A DNA stretch of 64,000 nt from Glutamicibacter arilaitensis Re117 (GCF_000197735.1 NC_014550.1:1488001-1552000); one strand, 5' to 3'; shown: positions 17,358 to 27,318, counted from the first letter of the stretch. Translations and numbers: made by a program. The notes: generated by a model from the sequence alone, not told the origin.

Positions 17358-18086
17358 ATGTCATCGGTACCAGGATGGGCGAACGTCAACGAACGCCGGA
17401 ACCTGCCACCAGCCCTAGCCGTATCCACCGTGATTCTAGGAATCCGGGAAGGGAAAGACGGCGGTCCGGATAAGCTCTGCTTGCCGCTGGTACGTCGCAT
17501 CCGCCAGCCACACGCCGGCATGTGGGCGTTGCCCGGAGGCCCGGTAGAAACCCGTGAATCCTTGGGCCAGGCGGCCAGCCGCAACCTAGCCGAAACCACG
17601 GGCCTGCGTCCGAGCTATCTGGAGCAGCTTTATACCTTCGGGGATATCGACCGCTCGCCAACCCACCGGCTGGTCACCATCGCCTACTTTGCGCTGCTGA
17701 ACGCAGATCAAGTGGGCGCCACCGTCCAATACGAAAACGTGGCCTGGTTCGATATCGATGATCCGCAGATTGCCCAGATGGCTTTCGACCACCGGAAAAT
17801 AGTCGACTACGCGCTCTGGCGATTGCGCAACAAGACCGAATACGGCCAGATTGCGCACCGGTTGCTCGGTGAACGCTTCACCCTGGCAGCCCTGCGCGGA
17901 GTCTACGAAGCGATCCTGGGACGCCGGCTAGACCCAGCGAACTTCCGCCGCACCCTCAAGAGCACGGCCTCCATTGAGGAAACCGATGAGTATCTGGCCG
18001 GAGGAAAGCACCGGCCGCCACGGCTCTACCGCTATGCCGGACACGGACGCGACCCGCTGCAGGTCGACACCGAACAGAACAACTAG
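17358..18086 (+). CDS. nrtR: NrtR/NdnR-type Nudix regulator of NAD biosynthesis
   Basis: The product has 242 residues from ATG 17358. An earlier ATG at 17310 lies inside the palindromic operator, so the later start is preferred, with GGAG upstream. The N-terminal Nudix domain (MWALPGGPVETRESLGQAA and following) has a degenerate Nudix box, as expected for a ligand-sensing rather than hydrolytic domain. The C-terminal about 80 residues form the winged-helix DNA-binding part (FTLAALRGVYEAILGR, then NFRRTL). NrtR proteins are ADP-ribose/NAD-responsive repressors. The gene is 51 bp upstream of nadA. Confidence 0.88.
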   Translation: MSSVPGWANVNERRNLPPALAVSTVILGIREGKDGGPDKLCLPLVRRIRQPHAGMWALPGGPVETRESLGQAASRNLAETTGLRPSYLEQLYTFGDIDRSPTHRLVTIAYFALLNADQVGATVQYENVAWFDIDDPQIAQMAFDHRKIVDYALWRLRNKTEYGQIAHRLLGERFTLAALRGVYEAILGRRLDPANFRRTLKSTASIEETDEYLAGGKHRPPRLYRYAGHGRDPLQVDTEQNN

Positions 18087-18137
18087 GCAACACCAACCAC
18101 GCCAAGCACGCTGAACAACCCCGCGAAAGGGGACCTC

Positions 18138-19427
18138 ATGAACTCGCATCACATCCAAACCGCTGAAGCCACCGGCTCGGTCGCCCAGAACATTGCCCAG
18201 CTGAACCTGCTGGCACCGGAGTCCACCTGTTCCACAGACCTCGCGGCCAGCCCGTGGGACACACCAGCCGGATACGGTCCGGGCGCATCCCAAGAAGACC
18301 AGATTCCTTCCGGCTACCCGGTGCAAAGTTCGATTCCCGAGGAATACCTGAAGGCCAGCGACGAGGAATTGGACGCGCGGATCGTGGCCGCCAAGGCAAC
18401 ACTGGGGGATAAGGCCGTGATCCTCGGCCACTTCTACCAGCGCGATGAAGTGGTCAAGTACGCCGACTTCGTGGGAGATTCCTTCCAGCTGGCCAATGCG
18501 GCATTGACCCGAGACAAGGCAGAAGCCATTGTCTTCTGCGGAGTGCACTTCATGGCCGAAACCGCCGATATCCTCAGCCGTGAGGACCAAGCGGTCATCC
18601 TGCCCAACCTGGCAGCCGGCTGTTCCATGGCGGATATGGCCGATGGCCCCAGCGTCCAGCAGTGCTGGGAAGAACTCACCGCGCTGTACAAGGATGAAGA
18701 AGACGATGGTCGGATGCCGGTCATTCCGGTGACTTACATGAACTGCTCGGCTGAACTCAAGGCTTTCGTTGGACGCAACGGGGGACTGGTGTGCACTTCC
18801 TCGAATGCCGCCACCGTACTGGAGTGGGCCTTTGAACGTGGACGCCGAGTCTTGTTCTTCCCCGACCAGCACCTGGGACGCAACACCGCCAAGGCCATGG
18901 GCATTGCGCTGGAGCAGATGCCCATGTGGACCCCGCGCAAGGCTCTGGGCGGCAATGATGAAGCCATCATGCACGATGCCAAAGTCATTTTGTGGCACGG
19001 CTTCTGCTCGGTGCACAAGCGCTTCAACCCTGCCCAGATCGCCAAGGCCCGTCAGGAATTCCCGGGCGTACGCGTCATTGTGCACCCAGAGTGCCCCATG
19101 GAAGTAGTGGATGCAGCAGATGAAGCCGGATCCACCGACTACATCCAGAAGGCCATCGCAGGCGCGACCGAGCCGACAACCTTTGCCATCGGCACCGAAA
19201 TCAACATGGTCAACCGCTTGGCCGCGCAGTACCCGCAGCACACCATCTTCTGCCTGGACCCGGTGATCTGCCCGTGCTCCACCATGTACCGCATCCACCC
19301 CGGCTACCTCGCCTGGGTGCTGGAAGAACTCGTGGCCGGGCGAGTGGTCAATCAGATCACCGTTCCGAAAGATCAGCAGGGTGATGCAAAGATCGCTCTG
19401 GAGCGCATGCTGGCCGCCAAGCCATGA
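18138..19427 (+). CDS. nadA: Quinolinate synthase
   Basis: The product has 429 residues with ATG after GAAAGGGGA. It condenses iminoaspartate with dihydroxyacetone phosphate to quinolinate using a [4Fe-4S] cluster. Motifs seen include VILGHFYQRDEVVKYADFVG, VFCGVHFMAETA, TYMNCSAELKA, FFPDQHLGRNTA, VHPECP and CLDPVICPCSTMYRIHP. These contain the conserved cysteines. An about 75-residue N-terminal extension precedes the core. The stop overlaps nadB by 4 bp, so translation is probably coupled. Confidence 0.95.
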   Translation: MNSHHIQTAEATGSVAQNIAQLNLLAPESTCSTDLAASPWDTPAGYGPGASQEDQIPSGYPVQSSIPEEYLKASDEELDARIVAAKATLGDKAVILGHFYQRDEVVKYADFVGDSFQLANAALTRDKAEAIVFCGVHFMAETADILSREDQAVILPNLAAGCSMADMADGPSVQQCWEELTALYKDEEDDGRMPVIPVTYMNCSAELKAFVGRNGGLVCTSSNAATVLEWAFERGRRVLFFPDQHLGRNTAKAMGIALEQMPMWTPRKALGGNDEAIMHDAKVILWHGFCSVHKRFNPAQIAKARQEFPGVRVIVHPECPMEVVDAADEAGSTDYIQKAIAGATEPTTFAIGTEINMVNRLAAQYPQHTIFCLDPVICPCSTMYRIHPGYLAWVLEELVAGRVVNQITVPKDQQGDAKIALERMLAAKP

Positions 19428-21067
19428 ACCGGGAAGAGAACTCATCACCGCAACTGGTGATCGTAGGTTCCGGGGTGGCCGGTTTATGCGCGGCGCTGCA
19501 AGGCGTTGAACTGGGTCTGAACCCCATCGTGCTGAGCAAGGACAAGCTGGGAGACTCGAACTCCAAGCTCGCCCAGGGCGGACTCTCTGCTGTCACCGCA
19601 GCTTCGATTTCCCACGGAGACTCCGTTGCCAAGCACGTGGCCGATACGCTCAGCGCTGGCGCAGGGCACTGCGGGGTGGGCCCGGTGCAATACATGTGTT
19701 CGGCAAGCGACGAGCTGGTCCAGGCCTTGGAATCATATGCGGTGAACTTTGACCGTGATGAAGCCGGCACCTATGAGCTGGGTCTTGAAGCGGCGCACAG
19801 TGCACACCGTATTTTGCATATCGAGGGAGATGCCACCGGCGCCATGATGGTGCACGCCTTGGTTCGCGCCGTACGTGCGTTGGAAGCAGAGCATAAGCTG
19901 CGCATCGTTGAAGATGCTGTTGTCACCGACCTGGAACTGCAAGATGGAAAAGTCACCGGGGTGAAGTACCTGCACCACGATGGCGAGCAAAGCCTGCCTG
20001 CCCCCGCAGTGCTTCTGGCCACCGGGGGTCTGGGCCAGCTCTATGCTGCTAGCACCAACCCGCAGGGAGCAACTGCCGACGGCATTGGCCTTGCAGTCAG
20101 AGCCGGTGCAGTGATTGCTGATGCCGAATTCATCCAGTTCCATCCGACCTTGGTTGACCCGGCCCAATATCCAACAGCAGGCATGGTCTCCGAAGCCGTC
20201 CGCGGAGAAGGGGCCATCTTGGTCAATGAAACCGGGCAGCGCTTCATGAAAGAGATCCACCCGGACGCCGAACTGGCACCACGCGACGTCGTAGCTCGCG
20301 GCATCCATGGACAAATCCAAGCAGGGCACCGGGTCTACCTCGATGCCCGGGTGGTAGAAGAATCCCGGGGAGCGGGATTCCTAGCCAAACGATTCCCCTC
20401 CATCACCGCCAGGCTAGCCGCCTGCGCCAAGGACGGAACCGGGCTGGATATGGCACACGACCTGATCCCAGTAGTTGCCGCCCAGCACTACTTCATGGGT
20501 GGAATCTATACCGACACCGCAGGGCGAACCTCAGTGCCCGGGCTCTACGCGGCCGGCGAATGCGCCAACACGACAGTTCACGGGGCCAATCGCCTGGCCA
20601 GCAACTCCTTGCTGGAAGCGATGGTGTTTGCCCGAGGTGCCGTAACCGCCATGCGCGGCGATTCGCCAGCTGCCAGCTGCGAGGTCGATCCACTGAGCAT
20701 CCAGCAGATCGATACGCCCAACCCAGCAGCACCATTAGGCCTTGAACAGCTGCAAACGGCCGCCAGCGCCAAACTCGGGGTCCATCGAACCGCAAACGAT
20801 CTCGAAGAAATGGCGCAGCTGCTGGCAAAGGGCGCACCGGTAGCCGCAACCGCGCGCGAACAAGCTGAACTGCGCAATCTATGGATCACCGCGCGGATCA
20901 TCACCGCAGGCGCCATTGCACGTACCGAAAGCCTGGGCGCACACCACCGTGTGGACGCACCGGAGAACCTGTCCGGCAACGCTGGCGCAGGGATTCGCTA
21001 TGGCTGGACCCTGCACCCCAGCGAGCTGAACAATGAGAACCTTTTGAGCAAGGAAATGAACGCGTGA
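19424..21067 (+). CDS. nadB: L-aspartate oxidase
   Basis: The product has 547 residues. This FAD enzyme oxidises L-aspartate to iminoaspartate, the substrate of NadA. The N-terminal dinucleotide fold reads VIVGSGVAGLCAAL. Succinate dehydrogenase/fumarate reductase-type motifs follow: SKLAQGGLSAV, EFIQFHPTLV, and AGECANTTVHGANRLASNS near residue 365. It overlaps nadA by ATGA and nadC by GTGA. The C. glutamicum operon lacks nadB, so this is the fuller Arthrobacter-type arrangement. Confidence 0.93.
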   Translation: MNREENSSPQLVIVGSGVAGLCAALQGVELGLNPIVLSKDKLGDSNSKLAQGGLSAVTAASISHGDSVAKHVADTLSAGAGHCGVGPVQYMCSASDELVQALESYAVNFDRDEAGTYELGLEAAHSAHRILHIEGDATGAMMVHALVRAVRALEAEHKLRIVEDAVVTDLELQDGKVTGVKYLHHDGEQSLPAPAVLLATGGLGQLYAASTNPQGATADGIGLAVRAGAVIADAEFIQFHPTLVDPAQYPTAGMVSEAVRGEGAILVNETGQRFMKEIHPDAELAPRDVVARGIHGQIQAGHRVYLDARVVEESRGAGFLAKRFPSITARLAACAKDGTGLDMAHDLIPVVAAQHYFMGGIYTDTAGRTSVPGLYAAGECANTTVHGANRLASNSLLEAMVFARGAVTAMRGDSPAASCEVDPLSIQQIDTPNPAAPLGLEQLQTAASAKLGVHRTANDLEEMAQLLAKGAPVAATAREQAELRNLWITARIITAGAIARTESLGAHHRVDAPENLSGNAGAGIRYGWTLHPSELNNENLLSKEMNA

Positions 21068-21930
21068 ACACTTTGATCCACCCGGTACCCGTAGCGGCTA
21101 TGGACCGCATCATCGAGCTGGCGCTCGCCGAGGATAACCCGCGTGGCGATATCACCGCACTGACTATCGTTGCGCAAGATGCCCGAGCTACCGCAGTGGT
21201 TAAGGCGCGCCAGCCCGGCGTGCTGTCCGGCGGAGATGTATTCACCCGGACCATGCACCTGGTTGATGCCCAGCTGGAAGTTGAGCAACTGATTCCCGAG
21301 GGGGAAAAGTTCGAGGCAGGGGACGATTTGCTCAAGGTAACCGGTCCGGCAGCCAGCCTGCTGACCGCAGAACGCGTGGGACTGAACCTGCTGCAGCGCA
21401 TGAGCGCTATCGCCACCGCAACGGCGCAGCTTGTGGACCTCGTGGCACATACCAAAGCCCGAATTGTCGATACCCGCAAAACTACTCCGGGCCTGCGCGT
21501 CCTTGAACGCTATGCGGTGCGATGCGGTGGCGGGGTGAACCACCGAGACAACCTCTCTGATGCTTTCATGGCTAAAGACAACCACCTGGCCTTGTTGGAC
21601 AACGGAGAACAACTCACCGCGGCGCTGAAATCAGTTCGCGCACGGCTAGGACACACCACCTCGATGGAAGTTGAAGTAGATTCCATCGAACAGATTCCGC
21701 CGGTGCTCGCCGCCGGAGTAGACATCATCATGCTGGATAACTTTGATCCTGCAGATATCCCGGCAGCCATTGAACTGATCGATGGGCAGGCAGTGGTGGA
21801 AGCCAGCGGAAACATCAACGCGTCAACCGTCGTGGCTGTTGCTGAAGCCGGCGTTGATGTCATCTCCTCGGGCGCTATTACCCACTCGGTGAAAGCAATT
21901 GACCTTGGACTGGATATGGTTATTGCATGA
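21064..21930 (+). CDS. nadC: Quinolinate phosphoribosyltransferase (carboxylating)
   Basis: The product has 288 residues with a GTG start overlapping the nadB stop. It converts quinolinate and PRPP to nicotinate mononucleotide. Motifs include ALAEDNPRGDITA at the N-terminus, DTRKTTPGLRVLERYAV, GGGVNHRDNLSD, KDNHL and IMLDNFDP, then a glycine-rich C-terminal segment EASGNINAST. The 4-bp overlap with the next gene continues the coupled operon. Confidence 0.95.
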   Translation: MNTLIHPVPVAAMDRIIELALAEDNPRGDITALTIVAQDARATAVVKARQPGVLSGGDVFTRTMHLVDAQLEVEQLIPEGEKFEAGDDLLKVTGPAASLLTAERVGLNLLQRMSAIATATAQLVDLVAHTKARIVDTRKTTPGLRVLERYAVRCGGGVNHRDNLSDAFMAKDNHLALLDNGEQLTAALKSVRARLGHTTSMEVEVDSIEQIPPVLAAGVDIIMLDNFDPADIPAAIELIDGQAVVEASGNINASTVVAVAEAGVDVISSGAITHSVKAIDLGLDMVIA

Positions 21931-23069
21931 TTTACATGGATGCCGCAGCTACTGCGCCACCTCGGCAAAACGTTCTGGACGTGATCAATCCGTTATTGAC
22001 CAGGGACTTCGGTAACCCGGCATCTTTGCACGAATCCGGGCAGCAGGCCAAACGAGCCAACGACTGGGCCCGCACGCAGGTAGCCGGCCAATTAGGCGTG
22101 GCAGCTCAGGAAGTCTATTTTACTTCCGGCGGCACCGAAGGAGCCAATGCAGCGGTCATCGGGGCGGCCTTGGCCAACCCCCGGGGACGAGTGGTGGTGT
22201 GCAGCTCGGTGGAGCATCCAGCAGTAATGGAAGCCTGCAAGTATCTTGTTGAATTCCATGGATTTGAACACCGGATCATCCCGGTCACTGGCACGGGCCT
22301 TGTTGATCTGAAAGCAGCGGGCGAACTCATTGACACCGATGTTGCAGTGGTATCGGTGATGGCCGTGAACAATGAAGTGGGGACCATCCAGCCGGTGGCT
22401 GCAGTTGCCGAACTGGTCCATGAGGCCGGAGCCCTGATGCACACCGACGCAGTGCAAGGTGCCGGGTGGATTGATCTGAAGCCATTGTGTGCCGCCGTGG
22501 ATGCGCTGAGCATCTCGGGACACAAAATCGGAGGTCTCAAGGGCAGCGGGGCAATGTACCTATCTGCCAAGCATCGCTTTGTGCCACTGCTGCAAGGTGG
22601 CGGGCAGCAAGGGGGAATGCGGTCTGGAACCGAAAATCCGGCGGCCGCTGTAGGCATCGCCGTGGCTCTGCAAGCAGCGACCTCACAGCGTGAAGGTGGC
22701 CTTGGCGCAAATTTCGGCCCATACCTGATCGAACGGATCCTCAAAGAACTCAACGCCAAGCACCCAGGAAGCGTGCAGCTCACGGGGGACCCAGTCCATC
22801 GAGTGGGCGGCATCGTTTCCTTTGTCTTCCCGCAGACCGCCGGTGAAACGGTGCTCATCGAGCTGGCACGCAAGGGAATCCTCTGCTCATCGGGTTCGGC
22901 GTGCGCGGCTGGCTCAACCGAACCGTCAGCGGTGCTGACCGCCATGGGGTATGACGAACAGCTGGCGCACACGGCCCTGCGACTGTCGTTCACCCGCACA
23001 ACGAAAGAAAACGAGATCAGCCAGGTCGCTTCGGCGGTTGTCTCCTGCGTTTCGGGGTTGTTGGGCTGA
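21927..23069 (+). CDS. nadS: Cysteine desulfurase-like protein of the NAD operon
   Basis: The product has 380 residues and is a PLP-dependent class V aminotransferase of the NifS/IscS type. It starts MIYMDAAATAPP. The cofactor lysine is in SISGHKIGGLKG, and the catalytic cysteine is in CSSGSACAAGS. Its place as last gene of the nad operon, overlapping nadC by 4 bp, points to supply of sulfur for the NadA Fe-S cluster, the role proposed for NadS in C. glutamicum. A general Fe-S role is possible too. Confidence 0.9.
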   Translation: MIYMDAAATAPPRQNVLDVINPLLTRDFGNPASLHESGQQAKRANDWARTQVAGQLGVAAQEVYFTSGGTEGANAAVIGAALANPRGRVVVCSSVEHPAVMEACKYLVEFHGFEHRIIPVTGTGLVDLKAAGELIDTDVAVVSVMAVNNEVGTIQPVAAVAELVHEAGALMHTDAVQGAGWIDLKPLCAAVDALSISGHKIGGLKGSGAMYLSAKHRFVPLLQGGGQQGGMRSGTENPAAAVGIAVALQAATSQREGGLGANFGPYLIERILKELNAKHPGSVQLTGDPVHRVGGIVSFVFPQTAGETVLIELARKGILCSSGSACAAGSTEPSAVLTAMGYDEQLAHTALRLSFTRTTKENEISQVASAVVSCVSGLLG

Positions 23070-23314
23070 ACGCACTGAAGGCGTAATCCTACTCACTTAT
23101 GGACCGGCTCAAGAGACTGACTTTGGCATCGAGGATGCTTGACGGCCTCGAATGTGGCAAAGTTGCCTTGAAAATATTCTCTTGGAGTTTCAAGTAACCG
23201 GGATTTCCTGGAGAAAATGCACTGCCATTTCCATCCTGCACCAACCACTCAGTCCACTGCTGTGCTGAGTGGCGCGCAGGAAATCTGGCTTCCGAGGATG
23301 AAGTTGAAGGGCGT

Positions 23315-24789
23315 ATGAAGATTCCTGGACGCGCCGCTGCACTGGCACTGGCCATGACCATGACCGTCGGAACCGGCGGGCAAGCGTATGCCGCACCCGT
23401 TGCGGCTTCCCAAGTGCCCAGCGCGCTGCCGGCAACCGGGCCTGCAATCAAGTCCGTGAAGTCTTCGGTGGCCAAGCGGACCACCGCAAACCTGCGCTTG
23501 CGAGCCAAGTCCACGTTGCAATCAAGCACCCTGCGAGTCATTCCCAATGGCGCCAAAGTAGCCGTGCTCGATACCAAAGGATCCTGGGATAAAGTCCGCT
23601 ACTCCGGGATGACCGGCTGGTCCCACAACTCCTACCTCCATGCTCTGGCCAGTGCATCGAAAACTCCGAGCCAAACGGCTCGCTACACCACAGCCAATTT
23701 GAACCTGCGCGCTGGAGCTGGCACCAATCACCGTTCCCTAGGAGTAATTCCCCAGGGTGGGAAGGTCACGTTGCACCGGGTATCGGGCAACTGGGCCCAG
23801 GTGACTTCTTCCAAGGGCAGTGGATGGGTCAGCCGCCTGTACCTGAGCAGCAATGCGCAGCCAAGCATTCCGAAGAAACAAGAAAAGCCTTCGGCCCCGA
23901 AGCAGAGCCAGAAGTACGCATACGCTTCAGCTTTCCTTAACCTGCGTGCCGGAGCTGGTACCAGCCACCGTTCGATCGGCGTGATCTCGAAGGGCGAGAA
24001 AGTCGCCGTCCTGGCAACCTCCAGAGGCTGGTCCAAGGTCCGCTCCAGCAAGGGCACAGGTGGTCCAGCAGCGCTTATCTGGTTTCCAAGGCCCCCGATT
24101 CGAACAAGCATGAGACGACCCCGGTAGAGCGCGACAAGCCGCAGTCGGAACATCGGATTAGCCCCACAGGCGGCAGCGCCCGCTACGCCAAGACAAATTT
24201 GAACTTGCGTTCCGGGGCTGGCGTCAACCACCGTTCCCTGGGCGTCATCTCTAAGGGCGAGAAGCTCACCGTACACCTGAGCACCTCAGGGTGGTCCAAA
24301 GTCACTTCTTCCAAAGGCACCGGTTACGTCAGTTCCACGTACCTTTCTGTTGGCAAGCCAACCGCCGAGATCAAGAGCGTGCGCCCTGACACCCAGCGGG
24401 TCATGGACACCGTCCGGCGGCTGTTCAGCGGAGACTACACGTCTTTCGGAACCATTCGTCCAGGCTCGGTAGGGCACAGCTCGGGATGGGCCGTGGATGT
24501 GATGATTTCCCGCTACAACAGCGCTGGCGGCGTCCAAGCTGGCGACCGCATCGCCCGATTCCTGATCGATAACCGCAGTCAGCTCGGCGTCAGCTACCTG
24601 ATCTGGCAGGACCAGATCTGGCTTGGTGCGCAAAAGGGCTGGGAACCGTACTCGACTTCGGGCAAGTACGGCACGCACCTGTCCAAGAACTGGAACGACA
24701 CCAGCCGGCACATGGACCACATCCACGTGGAAACCCACGGTTCCTCGGCCCGAGGCGGAGCGCTGGATTACAGCGCCTTGAACGACTAG
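23315..24789 (+). pseudogene. Secreted SH3b-repeat protein with peptidase-like C-terminal domain, frameshifted
   Basis: A signal peptide at the start (MKIPGRAAALALAM and following) is followed by SH3b repeats of about 65 residues with the motif NLR(A/S)GAGxxHRS. The first frame breaks at about 24060 and ends at 24127. Inserting one base between 24060 and 24061 restores GTGWSSSAYLVSK and continues in the frame that runs to 24789. The joined product would be about 490 residues with four SH3b repeats. Its C-terminal domain has VGHSSGWAVDVM and HMDHIHVE, resembling secreted M15-like or ARB_07466-type domains. The SH3b repeats suggest cell-wall binding. A one-base sequencing error is an alternative to true decay. 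Confidence 0.8.
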
Positions 24790-24823
24790 GCCGAAGCAAC
24801 TGTTCGCTGGGAATTAAAGCAAA

Positions 24824-24860
24824 ATGCCTGGCCTTGGAATGGAATTCCAAGGCCAGGCAT
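24824..24860. terminator. Bidirectional terminator between convergent SH3b genes
   Basis: ATGCCTGGCCTTGGAAT (24824-24840) pairs perfectly with ATTCCAAGGCCAGGCAT (24844-24860). The 17-bp stem is preceded by AAA, and the two genes converge on it. Confidence 0.75.
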
Positions 24861-24872
24861 TCATGCAGGAGA

Positions 24873-26300
24873 TCAACGCAGGTATTTGCCTGACACCCAG
24901 CCGTTCTTGCCTGCGTACTTCACTGGGTACCAGCCGGACTTCTTCGCCCCGCGGATGCTCACCTTCTTGCCCTTGGGAATAGTGAGGATCACTCGCTTGC
25001 TCGTTCCGGCGCCACTGCGCATGTTCAAGTTCGCGATGGTCTTCTTGGAAGCAGAGCTCGAGGACTTGGGGTCGGAGGACTTCGGAGAATAAGTCGAAGA
25101 GGAGAAGCTTCGCAGGTAGGTACCTGAGACCCAGCCGTTCTTGCCTGCGTACTTCACTGGGTACCAGCCGGACTTCTTTGCCCCGCGAATGGCGACCTTC
25201 TTGCCTTGCGGGATAGTCAGGACAACGCGATGGCTGGTGCCCACCCCGGTGCGCATGTTCAAGTTTGCGCTGGTCTTTGCAGACTTGGCATTGCTGGTGT
25301 TTTGCTTCGGGGTGCTCTTCTTCGATTCCTTCTTTGGCTTCGAAGGCATTGAAATGCTGCTCAGGTACTTGCCTGAAACCCAACCGGTGCGGGAGCTGTA
25401 ACGCACCTGGTACCAGCCGGACTTCTTCGAACCGGTCAGCTGCACGCTCTTGCCCCGTGGGATGGTCAGCAGCACGCGATTGCCGGTGCCTGCCCCGGTG
25501 CGCATATTCAGATTCGCGGTGGTCTGTGCAGTGCCCTTGGAATTCTTCGGAGCGCTGTCAGACTTCTTGCCGGAAACCCCGTAGTAGGCCTCGAGGCTCT
25601 TGGCCCCTGAATTCTTGACGCTCTTGGCCAGCGAGGTGCCCAAGTAGCGGAAGTGCCATGGTTCGTAGGAGTAGCCGGTAACGGATTCCTGGCCCTTCTG
25701 GTAGCGCATGATGAAGCCGTACTTGTGCGCATTCTTGCCAACCCACTTGCCCACTGGAGTGTTGGCGAAGCAGGCTTGCAATCCGCAAGCGCCGTTGGCA
25801 TTTCCAACGTCAATGGCCAGACCGGTCTGGTGCTCGCTGGTGCCTGGTACAGCAGAGATGCGCGAAGCGTAGCTCTTGCCGTAAATGCGGGTGTAGTAGT
25901 TGAACAGTTCGGCCTGGCGGTTATACGAACGGTAGCCGCTCACTGCACGGATCTTCACGCCATCCTTGGCAGCGGCCTTGGCCATCTTGTTGTAGGCTTT
26001 CGCCGCCGAAGAGCGAAGCCGTACGTTGGAGCCCTGGATCGCTACCGTCTTGGGAGCATACTTCTTGGGACTCAGCGGGTACTTCTTGTTGACGAAGACA
26101 TCATCCTTCGCCGGGTTGCGCTGGATCTTCTTGGCAGCGATCTGAACTGATGCGTCGACGCTCAACGCTGGGGCCTGAACCTGGATGCTCACGGGCGCAG
26201 GTGCCGCAGCAGCCGCTGGCGTAGCCGGTAGCAGAGTGGCGAACAGTGCAGCTGACAGCGTGGCAGTAAGGGAAAGTTTGAAAGCACTAGGCTTCGTCAT
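24873..26300 (-). CDS. Secreted D-Ala-D-Ala carboxypeptidase (VanY/M15B) with three SH3b repeats
   Basis: The product has 475 residues. The ATG at 26300 is preceded by GGAGAA and begins a clear signal peptide (KLSLTATLSAALFATLLPA, then AAAAAP). The catalytic domain, about residues 85-230, has VSGYRSYNRQAELF, then SEHQTGLAIDVG (the SxHxxGxAxD zinc motif), and EPWHFRYLG with the third zinc ligand. Three SH3b repeats follow, each ending GWVSGKYL or a close variant. The role is trimming of peptidoglycan stem peptides outside the cell. It faces the frameshifted SH3b gene, whose repeats are similar, so the pair may descend from a local domain exchange. Confidence 0.9.
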   Translation of the reverse strand: MTKPSAFKLSLTATLSAALFATLLPATPAAAAAPAPVSIQVQAPALSVDASVQIAAKKIQRNPAKDDVFVNKKYPLSPKKYAPKTVAIQGSNVRLRSSAAKAYNKMAKAAAKDGVKIRAVSGYRSYNRQAELFNYYTRIYGKSYASRISAVPGTSEHQTGLAIDVGNANGACGLQACFANTPVGKWVGKNAHKYGFIMRYQKGQESVTGYSYEPWHFRYLGTSLAKSVKNSGAKSLEAYYGVSGKKSDSAPKNSKGTAQTTANLNMRTGAGTGNRVLLTIPRGKSVQLTGSKKSGWYQVRYSSRTGWVSGKYLSSISMPSKPKKESKKSTPKQNTSNAKSAKTSANLNMRTGVGTSHRVVLTIPQGKKVAIRGAKKSGWYPVKYAGKNGWVSGTYLRSFSSSTYSPKSSDPKSSSSASKKTIANLNMRSGAGTSKRVILTIPKGKKVSIRGAKKSGWYPVKYAGKNGWVSGKYLR

Positions 26301-26738
26301 GGAATTCTCCGTGATAGGTGTCAAGCGATGCGACCCCTATTCCATCATTGATAGCTACTTGCTTCAAGACGTTAGTGCATTCGGTAGAGAATGGGTAGGT
26401 AGATGGGCAGGTGATTATTCGCCGCATACCGGCCAACGTATTTCGCGGTGAAACCCTGTGATCACTCCGGATTCCCGAAATTGATGGCACTCCGAATTTC
26501 CGGTGCCACTTGTACCCATGTAGCCTTGCGCCGCAGGTTCAAGCTGAATCTCATGCAATGCCCGTGCCTTGGATGCGCGGATAGCACTGGAACTAAAAGT
26601 GAGTCAATGATTGAACTGAAGTACGTCACTAAGTCAGCGTAATCTTTGCTTCTAGTGGGGGTGGAAGCGGGTCAAATTGGTTGATGAACGCGAGGAATCA
26701 ATTTTCCTAGACTCGCGAGATTTGGTAGGTTTGCGTGC
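26301..26738. other. Divergent intergenic region, no gene seen
   Basis: These 438 bp separate the carboxypeptidase gene (minus) from the acetyltransferase (plus). They hold the promoters of both, but I see no convincing -35/-10 pair, riboswitch consensus or conserved small ORF. Confidence 0.5.
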
Positions 26739-27254
26739 ATGCGTATCCGTCCAGAAGTCTTCGATGACCGAGCCGCGGTGTATGCATTGACGCATGCAGC
26801 GTTTGCTGGGATTGATCCGATGGTCGAGCCAGAAGAAGTCGGGCTGCTGCAGAACCTGTTCAACTGCGAGCAATATGATTCACGCTTTTCCATCGTGGCA
26901 TTAGATGACACGGCCGTGATTGGACACGTCATTGCAACCTGGGGTGAAGTTGAAGGCGAAGCCCTCTTGGGCCTGGGGCCACTGGCCGTGGCACCGGAAT
27001 ACCAGCATCGTGGCGTCGGCTCGATTCTGATGCAAGAAATTCACGACAAGGCCGAGGAAGAACGCGTTAGCGGCATTGTCTTACTTGGGGCACCGGCTTA
27101 CTATCGCCGTTTTGGATACGGCCCAGCACAAGCGCAGGGAATCATTCCTACCCAGAGCATGTGGGGCGAACACTTCATGGTTCGCGTTTTCGACGAGGCC
27201 CGTCTGCCACGGGGAACATTCCACTATGCCAAGCCTTTTCGCTCCGACCGCTAA
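26739..27254 (+). CDS. GNAT-family N-acetyltransferase
   Basis: The product has 171 residues. The acetyl-CoA-binding motif A is visible as LGPLAVAPEYQHRGVGSILM (residues about 80-100), followed by GIVLLGAPAYYRRFGYGPA, typical of the YhbS-like subgroup. The acceptor substrate is unknown. It lies 64 bp upstream of an SRPBCC-domain gene on the same strand, and may share its transcript. Confidence 0.82.
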   Translation: MRIRPEVFDDRAAVYALTHAAFAGIDPMVEPEEVGLLQNLFNCEQYDSRFSIVALDDTAVIGHVIATWGEVEGEALLGLGPLAVAPEYQHRGVGSILMQEIHDKAEEERVSGIVLLGAPAYYRRFGYGPAQAQGIIPTQSMWGEHFMVRVFDEARLPRGTFHYAKPFRSDR

Positions 27255-27318
27255 AATTTCACTTTGAAAATTTGCAGAAGCATTGCCTGTGCGGGGCATC
27301 AGGCGTAAACCATAAAGT

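Noticed and set aside
17928..19448. 506-codon frame opposite nadA
   Set aside because: nadA has all expected motifs and operon overlaps. The antisense frame shows no recognisable domain.
23070..23314. Cyclic di-AMP riboswitch before the SH3b gene
   Set aside because: Such riboswitches are common before actinobacterial wall hydrolases, but I could not find the conserved core sequence here.
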